Below, piece after piece: positions 45,588 to 54,493 of a stretch of DNA of 64,000 nucleotides; the first letter of the stretch is position 1, and every line of letters starts with the position of its first letter. Source of the DNA: Demequina activiva. Lineage in GTDB: Bacteria > Actinomycetota > Actinomycetes > Actinomycetales > Demequinaceae. The DNA is taken from assembly GCF_016862815.1 (NCBI RefSeq), contig NZ_BONR01000005.1, positions 92,793-156,792 of the forward strand, given 5' to 3'. The position numbers and the translations under genes were made by a program. Below the pieces are notes generated by a model that was not told the DNA's origin, ran no database searches, and saw nothing but the letters and a program-made list of their open reading frames with translations.

Positions 45588-46445
45588 TCAGCGATCCGCG
45601 TGGTCGTCACCGTCCGCGCGCTCGACCGTGGGCGCGTCGCCCGGGTGGCCATAGAACGTCCCCTCGTACTGCTTGAGCGACGCGATGATGACGAAGCTGA
45701 GCGTCACCAGCAGTGCCCACGACCCGAGCTTGCCCATGTGGACCGCGCGCCACAGATCCGCCTGGTCCGGGTACTGCCACGCCCCGAGGAACGTCCCCAT
45801 GTTCTCCGCGGCCCACAGGAAGAAGCCGATCAGCACGAAGGCGATCGCCAGGGGCATGCGCAGCCGGCGCGGTCCGATGGAGTAATGGACGTGCGTGCCC
45901 CACATCGCGGCGACGAACGCGAGAGCGATCACCCACCGCAGGTCCCAGATCCAGTGATGCGTGAAGAAGTTCAGGTAGGCGGCGACAGCCAGGATCGCCA
46001 TGAGGACGCTGCGGTAGCCCGTGATGCGCAGGTCGAAGCGCCGCCACGCCTGGCAGAGGTACGAGCCCACGGCGGCATACATGAAGCCCGAGTACAACGG
46101 GACGCCTGCCACCATCGTGACGCCCTCGTCCGGGTAGGTCCACGAGCCCTGCGCGACCTTGAAGACCTCGAGCGCGAGTCCCAGCAGGTGGAAGGCGGCG
46201 ATGACGCCCACCTCGCGGGCGGTCTCGTACCCGGACCACCACAGCCCCAGCGTGATCGCGATGCCGGCGACGAGCAGCGCGTCGTACCGCGCGATCGGCA
46301 GCTCGACCACGTCGGTGACGGCCATCGCGGCGAACAGCAGGATCGCGAAGACGAGCGACTGGAGCTGCGTGACGATGAAGCGCCTCAGGAGCACGAGCTC
46401 CTCGCTCACGCGCGCGCGCACTCCGGTCTGAGGGCTCGCGGTCAT
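45588..46445 (-). CDS. DUF817 integral membrane protein
   Basis: Membrane protein of 285 residues with about seven to eight helices. His and Trp residues in the middle (FFTHHWIWD) and the end (GAWQYPDQ) are conserved in DUF817. No function is established. The ATG at 46445 gives the usual length; the long frame beyond it is on the opposite strand of hom. Confidence 0.86.
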   Translation of the reverse strand: MTASPQTGVRARVSEELVLLRRFIVTQLQSLVFAILLFAAMAVTDVVELPIARYDALLVAGIAITLGLWWSGYETAREVGVIAAFHLLGLALEVFKVAQGSWTYPDEGVTMVAGVPLYSGFMYAAVGSYLCQAWRRFDLRITGYRSVLMAILAVAAYLNFFTHHWIWDLRWVIALAFVAAMWGTHVHYSIGPRRLRMPLAIAFVLIGFFLWAAENMGTFLGAWQYPDQADLWRAVHMGKLGSWALLVTLSFVIIASLKQYEGTFYGHPGDAPTVERADGDDHADR

Positions 46446-46507
46446 GGCCCCATGATGACGGATCGGCCGCCCCATGCGCGGACGTTCGTGACCGTGTGCC
46501 GCTCCGA

Positions 46508-46513
46508 TAGAGT
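46508..46513 (+). promoter_or_regulatory. leaderless -10 box of hom
   Basis: TAGAGT ends seven bases before the GTG at 46521. Confidence 0.45.
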
Positions 46514-46520
46514 TGTGGCC

Positions 46521-47810
46521 GTGTCTGCCCCCACCGAACCCGTGAAGATCGCCGTGCTCGGCTGCGGCACCGTGGGCACCCAGGTGATCCGCCTGCTGCT
46601 CGACCAGTCGCAGGACCTCGCGGCGCGCATCGGCGCTCCTGTCGAGCTCGCAGGCGTGTACGTGCGAGACACCTCGACGCCGCGCGACGCCGTGGTGCCG
46701 GCGTCGGCGCTGACCTCCGACGCCGAGGCCCTCGTCGACGCGGCGGATGTGGTGGTCGAGCTGATGGGCGGGCAGGAGCCTGCGAAGTCGCTGATCCTGC
46801 GCGCGCTGGCGCGCGGTGCCGCGGTGGTCACGGCGAACAAGGCGCTGCTCGCGACGCACGGAGCCGAGCTGTACGAGGCGGCCGACGCCGCCGGTGCCGA
46901 CCTCTACTACGAGGCCGCCGTCGCCGGCGCCATCCCGTTGGTGCGGCCGGTGCGCGAGTCGCTCGCGGGCGACCGCGTCACGCGGATTCTCGGCATCGTC
47001 AACGGCACCACCAACTACGTGCTCGACGAGATGACGTCCAAGGGTCTCGACTACGACGCCGTGGTGGCCGAGGCCCAGCGCCTGGGCTACGCCGAGGCCG
47101 ATCCCACTGCTGACGTGGGCGGCCACGACGCCGCAGCGAAGGCCGCGATCCTCGCGTCGCTCGCGTTCCACCAGCGCGTGGCGCTCGACGACGTCTACTG
47201 CGAGGGCATCGAGGCCATCACGCAGGACGACATCCAGGCGGCCCGCGAGACCGACCGAGTGATCAAGCTGTTGGCCGTCGCCGAGCAGGTCGAGGACGGC
47301 GTCTCCGTGCGCGTGCATCCCACGCTGGTTCCCGTCGAGCACCCGCTGGCGAACGTGCGAGGAGCCTTCAACGCCGTCTTCGTCGAGGCGGAGGCCGCCG
47401 GCGAGCTCATGTTCTACGGCCAGGGCGCCGGCGGGGCTCCCACGGCATCGGCCGTCCTGGGCGACGTCGTCTCCGTCGCGCGCCACAAGGTGGGTGGGGG
47501 CAAGGGCCCCCTCGAGTCCAACTACGCGCTGCACGAGGTGCTGCCCATGGACGCCGCGCGCACCCGCTACGCGGTGCGCATGAGCGTGCCGGACCGCCCG
47601 GGCGTGCTCGCGGCGGTCGCGACCATCTTCGCCTCGCACGAGGTGGGCATCGAGTCCGTGCGGCAGATGGCTGGCAAGGGACACGCCGGACTGATCCTGT
47701 CGACGCACCGCGCGCGCGAGTCCGCGCTGCGAGCGACGGTGGAGGACCTGCGGCTCTCCGAGCACGTCAAGGATGTGTGGTCGGTGCTGCGAATCGAGGG
47801 AGAGCTGTAG
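46521..47810 (+). CDS. hom: homoserine dehydrogenase
   Basis: Enzyme of 429 residues that reduces aspartate semialdehyde to homoserine with NAD(P)H. The Rossmann motif GCGTVGTQ is near 15, the catalytic region [11 protein letters not shown] near 160, and an ACT domain (about 345-429, [16 protein letters not shown]) gives feedback control by threonine. GTG 46515 is an alternative start. First gene of hom-thrC-thrB. Confidence 0.96.
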   Translation: MSAPTEPVKIAVLGCGTVGTQVIRLLLDQSQDLAARIGAPVELAGVYVRDTSTPRDAVVPASALTSDAEALVDAADVVVELMGGQEPAKSLILRALARGAAVVTANKALLATHGAELYEAADAAGADLYYEAAVAGAIPLVRPVRESLAGDRVTRILGIVNGTTNYVLDEMTSKGLDYDAVVAEAQRLGYAEADPTADVGGHDAAAKAAILASLAFHQRVALDDVYCEGIEAITQDDIQAARETDRVIKLLAVAEQVEDGVSVRVHPTLVPVEHPLANVRGAFNAVFVEAEAAGELMFYGQGAGGAPTASAVLGDVVSVARHKVGGGKGPLESNYALHEVLPMDAARTRYAVRMSVPDRPGVLAAVATIFASHEVGIESVRQMAGKGHAGLILSTHRARESALRATVEDLRLSEHVKDVWSVLRIEGEL

Positions 47811-48868
47811 TGGCGCACGTGTGGCGCGGGATCATCCGCGAGTACCTGGACCGTCTGCCGTTCGACGAGGCCGACCGCATCGTCTCGCTCGGCGAGGGCG
47901 GGACGCCGCTGGTCCACGCACCGGGCATCTCCTCCGAGGTGGGCGCGGACGTGTTCGTCAAGGTCGAGGGCATGAACCCCAGCGGCTCCTTCAAGGACCG
48001 CGGCATGACCTCGGCGATCACCCAGGTGGTCAAGGACGGCGACCACACCGTGGTGTGCGCGTCCACGGGCAACACGTCTGCCTCCGCCGCGGCCTATGCC
48101 GCGCATGCCGGGCTGCAGTGCGTCGTGATGATCCCGCAGGGCAAGATCGCCGCCGGCAAGATGGCGCAGGCCATCGTCCACGGAGCCAAGCTGGTGCAGG
48201 TGGACGGCAACTTCGACGAGTGCCTCGACATCGTGCGGTCATTGTCGGAGGACTATCCGGTGGCGCTCGTGAACTCCGTCAATCCGTACCGGCTCCAGGG
48301 TCAGAAGACCGCCGCCTTCGAGATCGTGGACCAGCTGGGGCACGCACCCGACATCCACATGCTGCCCGTGGGCAACGCCGGCAACATCTCCGCCTACTGG
48401 ATGGGTTTCCGCGAGGCCGTCGAGCACGGCGATGCCGCCGTGACGCCGCGCATCTGGGGCGTGCAAGCCGCTGGCGCCGCACCGTTCGTCGCGGGCCATC
48501 CCATCAAGGACCCCGAGACCGTCGCGACCGCGATCCGCATCGGCAAGCCGGCCTCGTGGGATCTCGCCATCGCGGCGCGCGACGAGTCCGGCGGCTGGAT
48601 CCGCGCGGTGTCCGACACCGAGATCCTCGCCGCGCAGGCCCGCCTCGCGGCGGACGTGGGCGTGTTCGTCGAGCCCGCCTCGGCCGCGCCCATCGCCGGG
48701 CTGCTCGCCGCTGCGGCGCTGGGCGAGGTGCCCCGCGGTGCCACGATCACCTGCACGGTCACGGGCAACGGGCTCAAGGACACTGCCACCGCGCTGGCCG
48801 GGCACGAGGTCGAGCCCACCGTCATCCCCGTCGACGTCACCGCCGCCGCGCAGGCGCTGGGGCTGTAG
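47810..48868 (+). CDS. thrC: threonine synthase
   Basis: PLP enzyme of 352 residues, last step of threonine synthesis from O-phosphohomoserine. The PLP Lys is in [11 protein letters not shown] near 60. The GTG overlaps the hom stop by one base (TAGTG), and thrB starts two bases after its stop, so all three are one operon. Length fits the short actinobacterial type. Confidence 0.97.
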   Translation: MAHVWRGIIREYLDRLPFDEADRIVSLGEGGTPLVHAPGISSEVGADVFVKVEGMNPSGSFKDRGMTSAITQVVKDGDHTVVCASTGNTSASAAAYAAHAGLQCVVMIPQGKIAAGKMAQAIVHGAKLVQVDGNFDECLDIVRSLSEDYPVALVNSVNPYRLQGQKTAAFEIVDQLGHAPDIHMLPVGNAGNISAYWMGFREAVEHGDAAVTPRIWGVQAAGAAPFVAGHPIKDPETVATAIRIGKPASWDLAIAARDESGGWIRAVSDTEILAAQARLAADVGVFVEPASAAPIAGLLAAAALGEVPRGATITCTVTGNGLKDTATALAGHEVEPTVIPVDVTAAAQALGL

Positions 48869-48870
48869 CC

Positions 48871-49797
48871 ATGCGCCTCGCCGCCGACGTGGTCCGGGTG
48901 ACGGTGCCCGCCACCGCGGGCAACCTGGGGCCCGGCTTCGATGCACTCGGCATGGCGCTGGGCGTCGCGGACGAGATCGAGGTGCGAGCGGTCGCCTCCG
49001 CCGACGTCGAGATCAGCATCGAGGGAGAAGGAGCGGACTCCCTGCCGCGCGACGAGACCCACCTCGTGGTGCGCGCGCTGCGCGAGGCGCTGGACCACGT
49101 GGGCGCCTCCCAGGTGGGACTGCAGATCCACGCGGTCAACCGGATTCCCCATGGCCGCGGCCTGGGCTCCTCGGCGGCGGCGGTGGTGGCCGGCATCTCC
49201 GCTGCGCGAGGGCTGATCGCCGAGCCCGAGGCCCTGTCAGCCGAGGTCGCGCTTGAGATCGCGACCCGCTTCGAGGGACACCCCGACAACGCCGCGCCGG
49301 CGATCTATGGCGGCGCCACCGTCGCGTGGATGGACGCCGATGGTGCCCACGCCGTGCCCCTGACGGTGGCGGACGAGATCGAGACCGCGGTGCTGGTCCC
49401 TCGATCCGTGCTGTCCACGACCCACGCGCGCTCGGTCCTTCCGGAGCTCGTGCCTCACAAGGACGCGGCGTTCAACGTGGGCCGCGCCGCTCTGCTCGTG
49501 AACGCGCTGGCGGGCCGTCCGGAGGACCTCCTTGCGGCGACGGAGGAGCGGCTTCACCAGCACTACCGCGCGGAGGTGATGGCCGCGGCTCCCGCGATGA
49601 TCGCGCACCTGCGCGAGCAGGGCCTTGCCGCGGTGGTCTCGGGGGCGGGTCCCTCCGTCCTCGTGCTGGGCACCGATCTGGCCTCGAAGGGCCTGGCGAC
49701 CGGACCAGCCCCCTGGGCTGAGGGCGTGGGCGACGAGTCGTGGCGCTGCGTCCACACCGTGGAGCGCGTGCCAGGAGCGACGGCGACGCGCCCCTGA
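48871..49797 (+). CDS. thrB: homoserine kinase
   Basis: GHMP kinase of 308 residues that makes O-phosphohomoserine. The ATP loop PHGRGLGSSAAAVV is near 90-103, with the N-terminal motif VPATAGNLGPGFD near 10. Third gene of hom-thrC-thrB. A GC-rich palindrome, GGGCCCGG/CCGGGCCC (49814-49830), follows its stop but has no T-run. Confidence 0.96.
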   Translation: MRLAADVVRVTVPATAGNLGPGFDALGMALGVADEIEVRAVASADVEISIEGEGADSLPRDETHLVVRALREALDHVGASQVGLQIHAVNRIPHGRGLGSSAAAVVAGISAARGLIAEPEALSAEVALEIATRFEGHPDNAAPAIYGGATVAWMDADGAHAVPLTVADEIETAVLVPRSVLSTTHARSVLPELVPHKDAAFNVGRAALLVNALAGRPEDLLAATEERLHQHYRAEVMAAAPAMIAHLREQGLAAVVSGAGPSVLVLGTDLASKGLATGPAPWAEGVGDESWRCVHTVERVPGATATRP

Positions 49798-49813
49798 CAG
49801 CGCGACGTTGGCG

Positions 49814-49830
49814 GGGCCCGGACCGGGCCC
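49814..49830 (+). terminator. GC-rich palindrome after thrB
   Basis: GGGCCCGG and CCGGGCCC around a single base. It lacks a T-run and directly abuts a TATCAT box that may start the next unit, so it may be a weak terminator. Confidence 0.35.
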
Positions 49831-49869
49831 TATCATGGGACACAATCGCAGCGACGCGGAGGGACACGG

Positions 49870-50559
49870 ATGAGCAGGCTGTGCTTGATCGTCAGAGGCG
49901 GATGGCCCGGGCACGACCCGGTGAGATCGACTGACGCGTTCATCCCTGTCCTTGAGCGCATGGGCTTCAGCCTCGACGTCGAGGACACGCCCGAGCTCTA
50001 CGCGGACGCCCGCACCATGGCTCGCTACGACCTCATCGTCCAGGCCGTGACCATGGGCAGCGCCACCGTCGACGAGGTGGACGGACTGCGCGGCGCCGTC
50101 GCGAACGGCGCAGGGCTGGTGGGCTGGCATGGCGGTCTGATCGACTCGTACCGCAACGCCACGGACTACCTTCAGCTCGTGGGCGCGCAGTTCGCGGCCC
50201 ATCCTCATCGAGGGTCGGAACGGGGCCGCACGGACCTCGAGCCCTATCGCGACTACACCGTGCGCGTGACCGAGCGAGGCCGCTCCCACCCCATCACGGA
50301 GTCGATGGCCGACTTCGACATCACCACGGAGCAGTACTGGGTGCTCACGGATTCGCACATCCGCACGCTGCTGGACTGCGAGCTCACGCCGCAGGAGGGC
50401 GACGAGTGGGACGAGCCGCTCACCATGCCGGTGGCGTGGACGCGGCAGTGGGGCCAGGGGCGCATCTTCGCGACCACGCTGGGCCACACGCTGGATGTGC
50501 TCGAGCGGCCAGAGGTCAGCGGTCTGATCGAGCGCGGCATGGACTGGGCGGCGCGCTGA
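49870..50559 (+). CDS. ThuA-like domain protein
   Basis: Protein of 229 residues of the ThuA/glutamine-amidotransferase-like fold, with GWHGG near 95 and a late PVAWTRQWGQGRIFATTLGH stretch conserved in the family. ThuA was named for trehalose use in rhizobia; here no sugar genes are beside it. GGAGGG precedes the ATG and TATCAT (49831-49836) is a likely -10 box. Confidence 0.87.
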   Translation: MSRLCLIVRGGWPGHDPVRSTDAFIPVLERMGFSLDVEDTPELYADARTMARYDLIVQAVTMGSATVDEVDGLRGAVANGAGLVGWHGGLIDSYRNATDYLQLVGAQFAAHPHRGSERGRTDLEPYRDYTVRVTERGRSHPITESMADFDITTEQYWVLTDSHIRTLLDCELTPQEGDEWDEPLTMPVAWTRQWGQGRIFATTLGHTLDVLERPEVSGLIERGMDWAAR

Positions 50560-50561
50560 GC

Positions 50562-51143
50562 GTGCGACCGGCCGTCGAGGCCGACCACGACGCGATCGCT
50601 CGCATCTGCCTCCTCACGGGCGCCAGCGGCTCCGATGCGACGGGCCTCTTCTGTGACGACGAGGCGATCGCGGACGTGTACGCGACGCCATACCTTCATG
50701 GCCCCGGCGGGTTCGCCCTCGTGTGGGATGAGGGCGACGGTGCCGTCGGCTACGTCCTGGGCACCGCGTCGACGCGGGCCTTCCAGGACTGGTTCGTCGA
50801 GTCGTGGTGGCCGTCGCGTCCCCCTCGCGAGCAGCAGACCCAGGGAGACCGGTGGCTGCTGCCGTCCGCGAAGGACCCGGACCGCATGCTGATCGACGCG
50901 GTCGACGCCTTCCCCGCGCACCTGCACATCGACCTGCTGCCGCAGGCGCAGGGCAGGGGAGCGGGCCGGAGCCTGATCGAGGCGGCCTGCGCGCTGCTCG
51001 CGGAGCGCGGAGCTCCAGGCGTGCACCTCGTGGCGGGCAAGGACAACGAGGGAGCCCAGGCGTTCTACCCCCGGGTGGGGTTCGAGCCCATCGCCCAGGA
51101 TGGCGGGTCCGTCACGTTCGCTCGCAGGCTGCGCCAGGCGTGA
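50562..51143 (+). CDS. GNAT-family acetyltransferase
   Basis: Protein of 193 residues with a GNAT fold. The acetyl-CoA loop reads QAQGRGAGRSLIEAA near 128-142. The substrate cannot be read. The GTG lies two bases after the thuA-like stop. Its stop overlaps the FUSC-like gene's GTG (GTGA). Confidence 0.84.
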   Translation: MRPAVEADHDAIARICLLTGASGSDATGLFCDDEAIADVYATPYLHGPGGFALVWDEGDGAVGYVLGTASTRAFQDWFVESWWPSRPPREQQTQGDRWLLPSAKDPDRMLIDAVDAFPAHLHIDLLPQAQGRGAGRSLIEAACALLAERGAPGVHLVAGKDNEGAQAFYPRVGFEPIAQDGGSVTFARRLRQA

Positions 51144-52099
51144 CTCTCGCCGCGCGGCGCGCTCTCCGGTGGGTCCCCCCGGCGGGCGCTGTGCGGGCCG
51201 CCAGCAAGGCCGCTGCCCTGCTCGCCGCTCTTGTCGCGAGCGCGGGACTTCTGGGCGGGGTCGACCTCGCGGTGGGGGCGCTCCTCGGCGCCGTCGCCAT
51301 CCTGGGGCTCGCCCTCACCGCAGCGCCGTGGTGGGAGCTGGCCCTCTTCGCGGTGGCGGTTGCCTGCTGTGTCGCCGGTGCGCTCGTGGTGAGCGGTCCG
51401 ATCGCCTCCGCTGCGTGGGTCGCACTCTCGGTGGCCGTGACGGCTCCCTCGGCGATGAGGCATGGTGCGGTGACGGCCGTCGTGCCCGTGCTGGTGGCAG
51501 TGGCGGCTACAGGCACCCAGGAGCTGAGCCCGGCCTTCGCGTGTGCAGGGACCGCTGCGGCGGCTGGGCTGTTCGCGCTGATCCTGCGGCTCCTCGGGCT
51601 CGGCCCGCTGCAGAGCCAGAGGATTCCTTGGCACGCCATGGTGTGGCATCTCGTGGTGATGGGTGCGGCGACCGCCACGGCTACGGCCGCGGTGATCGGA
51701 CTCGGACTGGTGCATGGGGTGTGGGTGGTGGTGGCGATCGCCACTGTCCTCGTGCCCATGCGTGACGCCACCATTCGCGCCGGGCGTGTGCGGGTCGCGG
51801 GCACCGTGATGGGCGCAGCAGTCGGCACCGTGCTGGCGACGGTGCTGCCGCCGTGGGCGGCCCTCGCGATCGCGCTGGTGGCTCTCCTGTGGGGGCTCGC
51901 GTCGGCCCTCGTGGCTCGGCGGACGGAGTTCGTCGCCTACGTCGCCATCTCGATCGTCTGCGCCACCGCGGTGCTCGGGGGTGAGGCCGCCGCGGGTGTG
52001 GCGGTGCAGAGGGTGGGCTACACGCTCGCGGGTGCAGGGATCGCGATCCTCCTGGGCCTCGTGACGGCTGCTCGGGACGACGCGGCGCCGGCCTCCTGA
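51140..52099 (+). CDS. FUSC-like integral membrane protein
   Basis: Protein of 319 residues with eight to ten hydrophobic helices, in two repeated halves, as in the FUSC/aromatic-acid exporter family but without the cytoplasmic domain. The GTG start overlaps the GNAT stop. The longer frame is not supported by codon use. The substrate is unknown. Confidence 0.75.
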   Translation: MTLAARRALRWVPPAGAVRAASKAAALLAALVASAGLLGGVDLAVGALLGAVAILGLALTAAPWWELALFAVAVACCVAGALVVSGPIASAAWVALSVAVTAPSAMRHGAVTAVVPVLVAVAATGTQELSPAFACAGTAAAAGLFALILRLLGLGPLQSQRIPWHAMVWHLVVMGAATATATAAVIGLGLVHGVWVVVAIATVLVPMRDATIRAGRVRVAGTVMGAAVGTVLATVLPPWAALAIALVALLWGLASALVARRTEFVAYVAISIVCATAVLGGEAAAGVAVQRVGYTLAGAGIAILLGLVTAARDDAAPAS

Positions 52100-52116
52100 G
52101 CCCTCGCTCGACTTGC

Positions 52117-52134
52117 TGAGTGAGTGCTCACTCA
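52117..52134. promoter_or_regulatory. TetR-type operator
   Basis: Perfect 8-base arms TGAGTGAG and CTCACTCA two bases apart, placed just upstream of the TATCGT -10 box. This is the usual location and symmetry for a self-repressing TetR protein. Confidence 0.7.
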
Positions 52135-52136
52135 TT

Positions 52137-52142
52137 TATCGT
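52137..52142 (+). promoter_or_regulatory. leaderless -10 box of tetR-ABC exporter operon
   Basis: TATCGT ends six bases before the GTG at 52149. The operator lies three bases upstream of it. Confidence 0.55.
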
Positions 52143-52148
52143 GGGCGC

Positions 52149-52754
52149 GTGAGTCCCTCAGTTTCCGCCCGACCAGGCCGCGCTCGCCCCATGGCGCCCG
52201 AGGAGCGGCGCGCGATGATCGTGTCCGCATCGATCCCACTGATCCGCGAGCATGGCGCCGAGGTCACCACCCGGCAGATCGCGCAGGCAGCCGGCATCGC
52301 GGAAGGCACGGTCTTTCGCGCCTTCGCGGACAAGGACGCGCTCATCGACGCCGCCGTCGAGGCCATCATGGACCCGTCCGAGGTCCTCGCGGCGCTCGCC
52401 GAGATCGACCCGGGCGCGACGCTCGAGTCCAAGGTCCAGCAGGTCGTCACGCTGCTGCACCAGCGCGTCCTCGGAGTGGTGACGTTCATGGGAGCCCTGG
52501 GCCCGCGCGATCACGCGCGGCACCGCGACAGCATGTCGCATCGACGCCCACCGTTGAGCGAGGCCTCTGGCGTGGTCGCCGATCTCCTGGAGCCGCACCG
52601 CGACCAGCTGCGCATCCCGGTCGCCACCGCCGTCGACTACCTGCGCGTGGTCGTCTTCGGCGTGTCCATGCCCTTCCTGCGTGCGGAGACGGACACCGAT
52701 CCGGTCGCGCTCGCAGACGTGATCCTGCGCGGCATCGCCGCAGAGCTGGAGTGA
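52149..52754 (+). CDS. TetR-family repressor
   Basis: Repressor of 201 residues. The helix-turn-helix is at about 40-62 (TTRQIAQAAGIAEGTVFRAF), the ligand domain at about 80-195. It probably represses its own operon with the ABC exporter through the palindrome at 52117. The GTG is set by the promoter geometry. The exporter gene begins just after. Confidence 0.93.
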   Translation: MSPSVSARPGRARPMAPEERRAMIVSASIPLIREHGAEVTTRQIAQAAGIAEGTVFRAFADKDALIDAAVEAIMDPSEVLAALAEIDPGATLESKVQQVVTLLHQRVLGVVTFMGALGPRDHARHRDSMSHRRPPLSEASGVVADLLEPHRDQLRIPVATAVDYLRVVVFGVSMPFLRAETDTDPVALADVILRGIAAELE

Positions 52755-52759
52755 GCCCC

Positions 52760-54493
52760 ATGCTGTGGAGACTGCTCGTGACGTCCATCACGCCCTACTG
52801 GCGGCTGCTGGTCGGAGTCATCGTGTTCCAGTGCGCGCAGGCGATCGTGAACCTCTACCTGCCCACGCTCAACGCGGACATCATCGACAACGGCGTCGCC
52901 ACCGGCGACACCGGCTACATCTGGCGCATGGGCGGATGGATGCTGGTGCTGTCCTTCGTCGGGATCGCGTGCACCATCACCGCCGTCTACTTTGGCGCCA
53001 AGATCGCCATGCGGGTGGGCCGTGACCTGCGCGGTGACATCTTTGGCCGCGTCGCGACGTTCTCCGAGGCTGAGGTGCAGCGCTTCGGGGCGCCGTCGCT
53101 CATCACCCGCAGCACCAACGACGTCCAGCAGGTGCAGATGCTCGTGCTGATGACGTGCACGCTGCTCATGACCACCCCCTTCACGCTCATCGGCGGAGTG
53201 GTGCTCGCTCTCCAGCAGGACGTCGAGCTGTCGCTCATCATGGCGGTCGCGATCCCCGTCCTGCTCATCATCGTGTCGCTCATCGTGTGGCGCATGGTGC
53301 CGCACTTCCGCCGCATGCAGGTGCGGATCGACGGCATCAACCGCGTGCTGCGCGAGCAGCTCACCGGCATCCGCGTGGTGCGCGCCTTCGTCCGTGAGGG
53401 CGTGGAGGACCAGCGCTTCGGGGATGCCAACGCGCTGGTCACGGAGTCCGCCCTCAAGGCGGGCCGGCTCATGTCCGCGATGTTCCCGCTGGTGCTGCTG
53501 ATCGTGAACCTGAGCTCCGCGGCGGTGATCTGGTTCGGCTCGTATCGGATCGATGCGGGCGAGATGCAGGTGGGCGCGCTCACCGCGTTCCTGTCCTACC
53601 TCATCCAGATCCTGTTCTCGGTGATGATGGCGACCTTCCTCTTCGTGCTCGTGCCCCGCGCCGCCGTGTCCGCCGACCGCATCACGGAGGTCCTGGAGAC
53701 GGAGTCCAGCGTGCGACGGGAGGCATCAGCGGCGACAGTCCCCGGCACGGGCGAGGTGGTGTTCGAGAACGTCACGTTCACATATCCCGGCGCCGAGCAG
53801 CCCGTGCTCGCGGACATCAGCTTCACGGCGAGCCGCGGCACCACCACCGCGATCATCGGTTCCACGGGCGCAGGGAAGTCCACGCTGGTCAACCTCATCC
53901 CACGCCTGTACGACGCCACCGCCGGCGACGTGCGGGTGGGCGGCGTGAACGTACGCGAGGCGGACCCGGAGTCGCTGTGGTCACGCATCGGCGTGGTGCC
54001 GCAGCGGCCGTACCTGTTCGCGGGAACGGTGGCCAGCAACCTGCGCTACGGACGCGAGGACGCCACGGATGACGAGCTCTGGGACGCCCTGCGCATCGCT
54101 CAGGGCGAGGACTTCGTGCGAGCAATGCCCCAGCAGCTCGACACCCCGGTCGCTCAGGGCGGCACCACCGTGTCCGGCGGCCAGCGCCAGCGGCTGTCGA
54201 TCGCCCGTGCGCTGGTGCGTCAGCCGGACGTGCTGATCTTCGACGACTCCTTCAGCGCCCTCGACACGGCGACGGACGCGCGCCTGCGGGCTGCGCTCGG
54301 TCGCGAGATCGAGGATGCGACCATCATCGTCGTCGCGCAGCGCGTCTCGAGCATCGTCGACGCGGATCAGATCCTCGTGATGGAGGACGGACGGATCGTC
54401 GCCCGTGGCACCCATGCGGAGCTCCTCGAGAGCTCCGAGACCTATCAGGAGATCGTCAGCACCCAGCTGCGCGCAGAGGAGGTGGCGGGATGA
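52760..54493 (+). CDS. ABC exporter half-transporter with degenerate ATPase site
   Basis: Protein of 577 residues with six membrane helices (about 15-310) and an ATPase domain. Walker A GSTGAGKS is intact, but Walker B reads IFDDSFSALD with Asp for the catalytic Glu, and the H-loop reads VVAQRVSS with Gln for His. It is the noncatalytic partner of a heterodimeric exporter, as in TM287/288. The ATG has CTGGAG at good spacing; GTG 52751 is an alternative. Confidence 0.93.
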   Translation: MLWRLLVTSITPYWRLLVGVIVFQCAQAIVNLYLPTLNADIIDNGVATGDTGYIWRMGGWMLVLSFVGIACTITAVYFGAKIAMRVGRDLRGDIFGRVATFSEAEVQRFGAPSLITRSTNDVQQVQMLVLMTCTLLMTTPFTLIGGVVLALQQDVELSLIMAVAIPVLLIIVSLIVWRMVPHFRRMQVRIDGINRVLREQLTGIRVVRAFVREGVEDQRFGDANALVTESALKAGRLMSAMFPLVLLIVNLSSAAVIWFGSYRIDAGEMQVGALTAFLSYLIQILFSVMMATFLFVLVPRAAVSADRITEVLETESSVRREASAATVPGTGEVVFENVTFTYPGAEQPVLADISFTASRGTTTAIIGSTGAGKSTLVNLIPRLYDATAGDVRVGGVNVREADPESLWSRIGVVPQRPYLFAGTVASNLRYGREDATDDELWDALRIAQGEDFVRAMPQQLDTPVAQGGTTVSGGQRQRLSIARALVRQPDVLIFDDSFSALDTATDARLRAALGREIEDATIIVVAQRVSSIVDADQILVMEDGRIVARGTHAELLESSETYQEIVSTQLRAEEVAG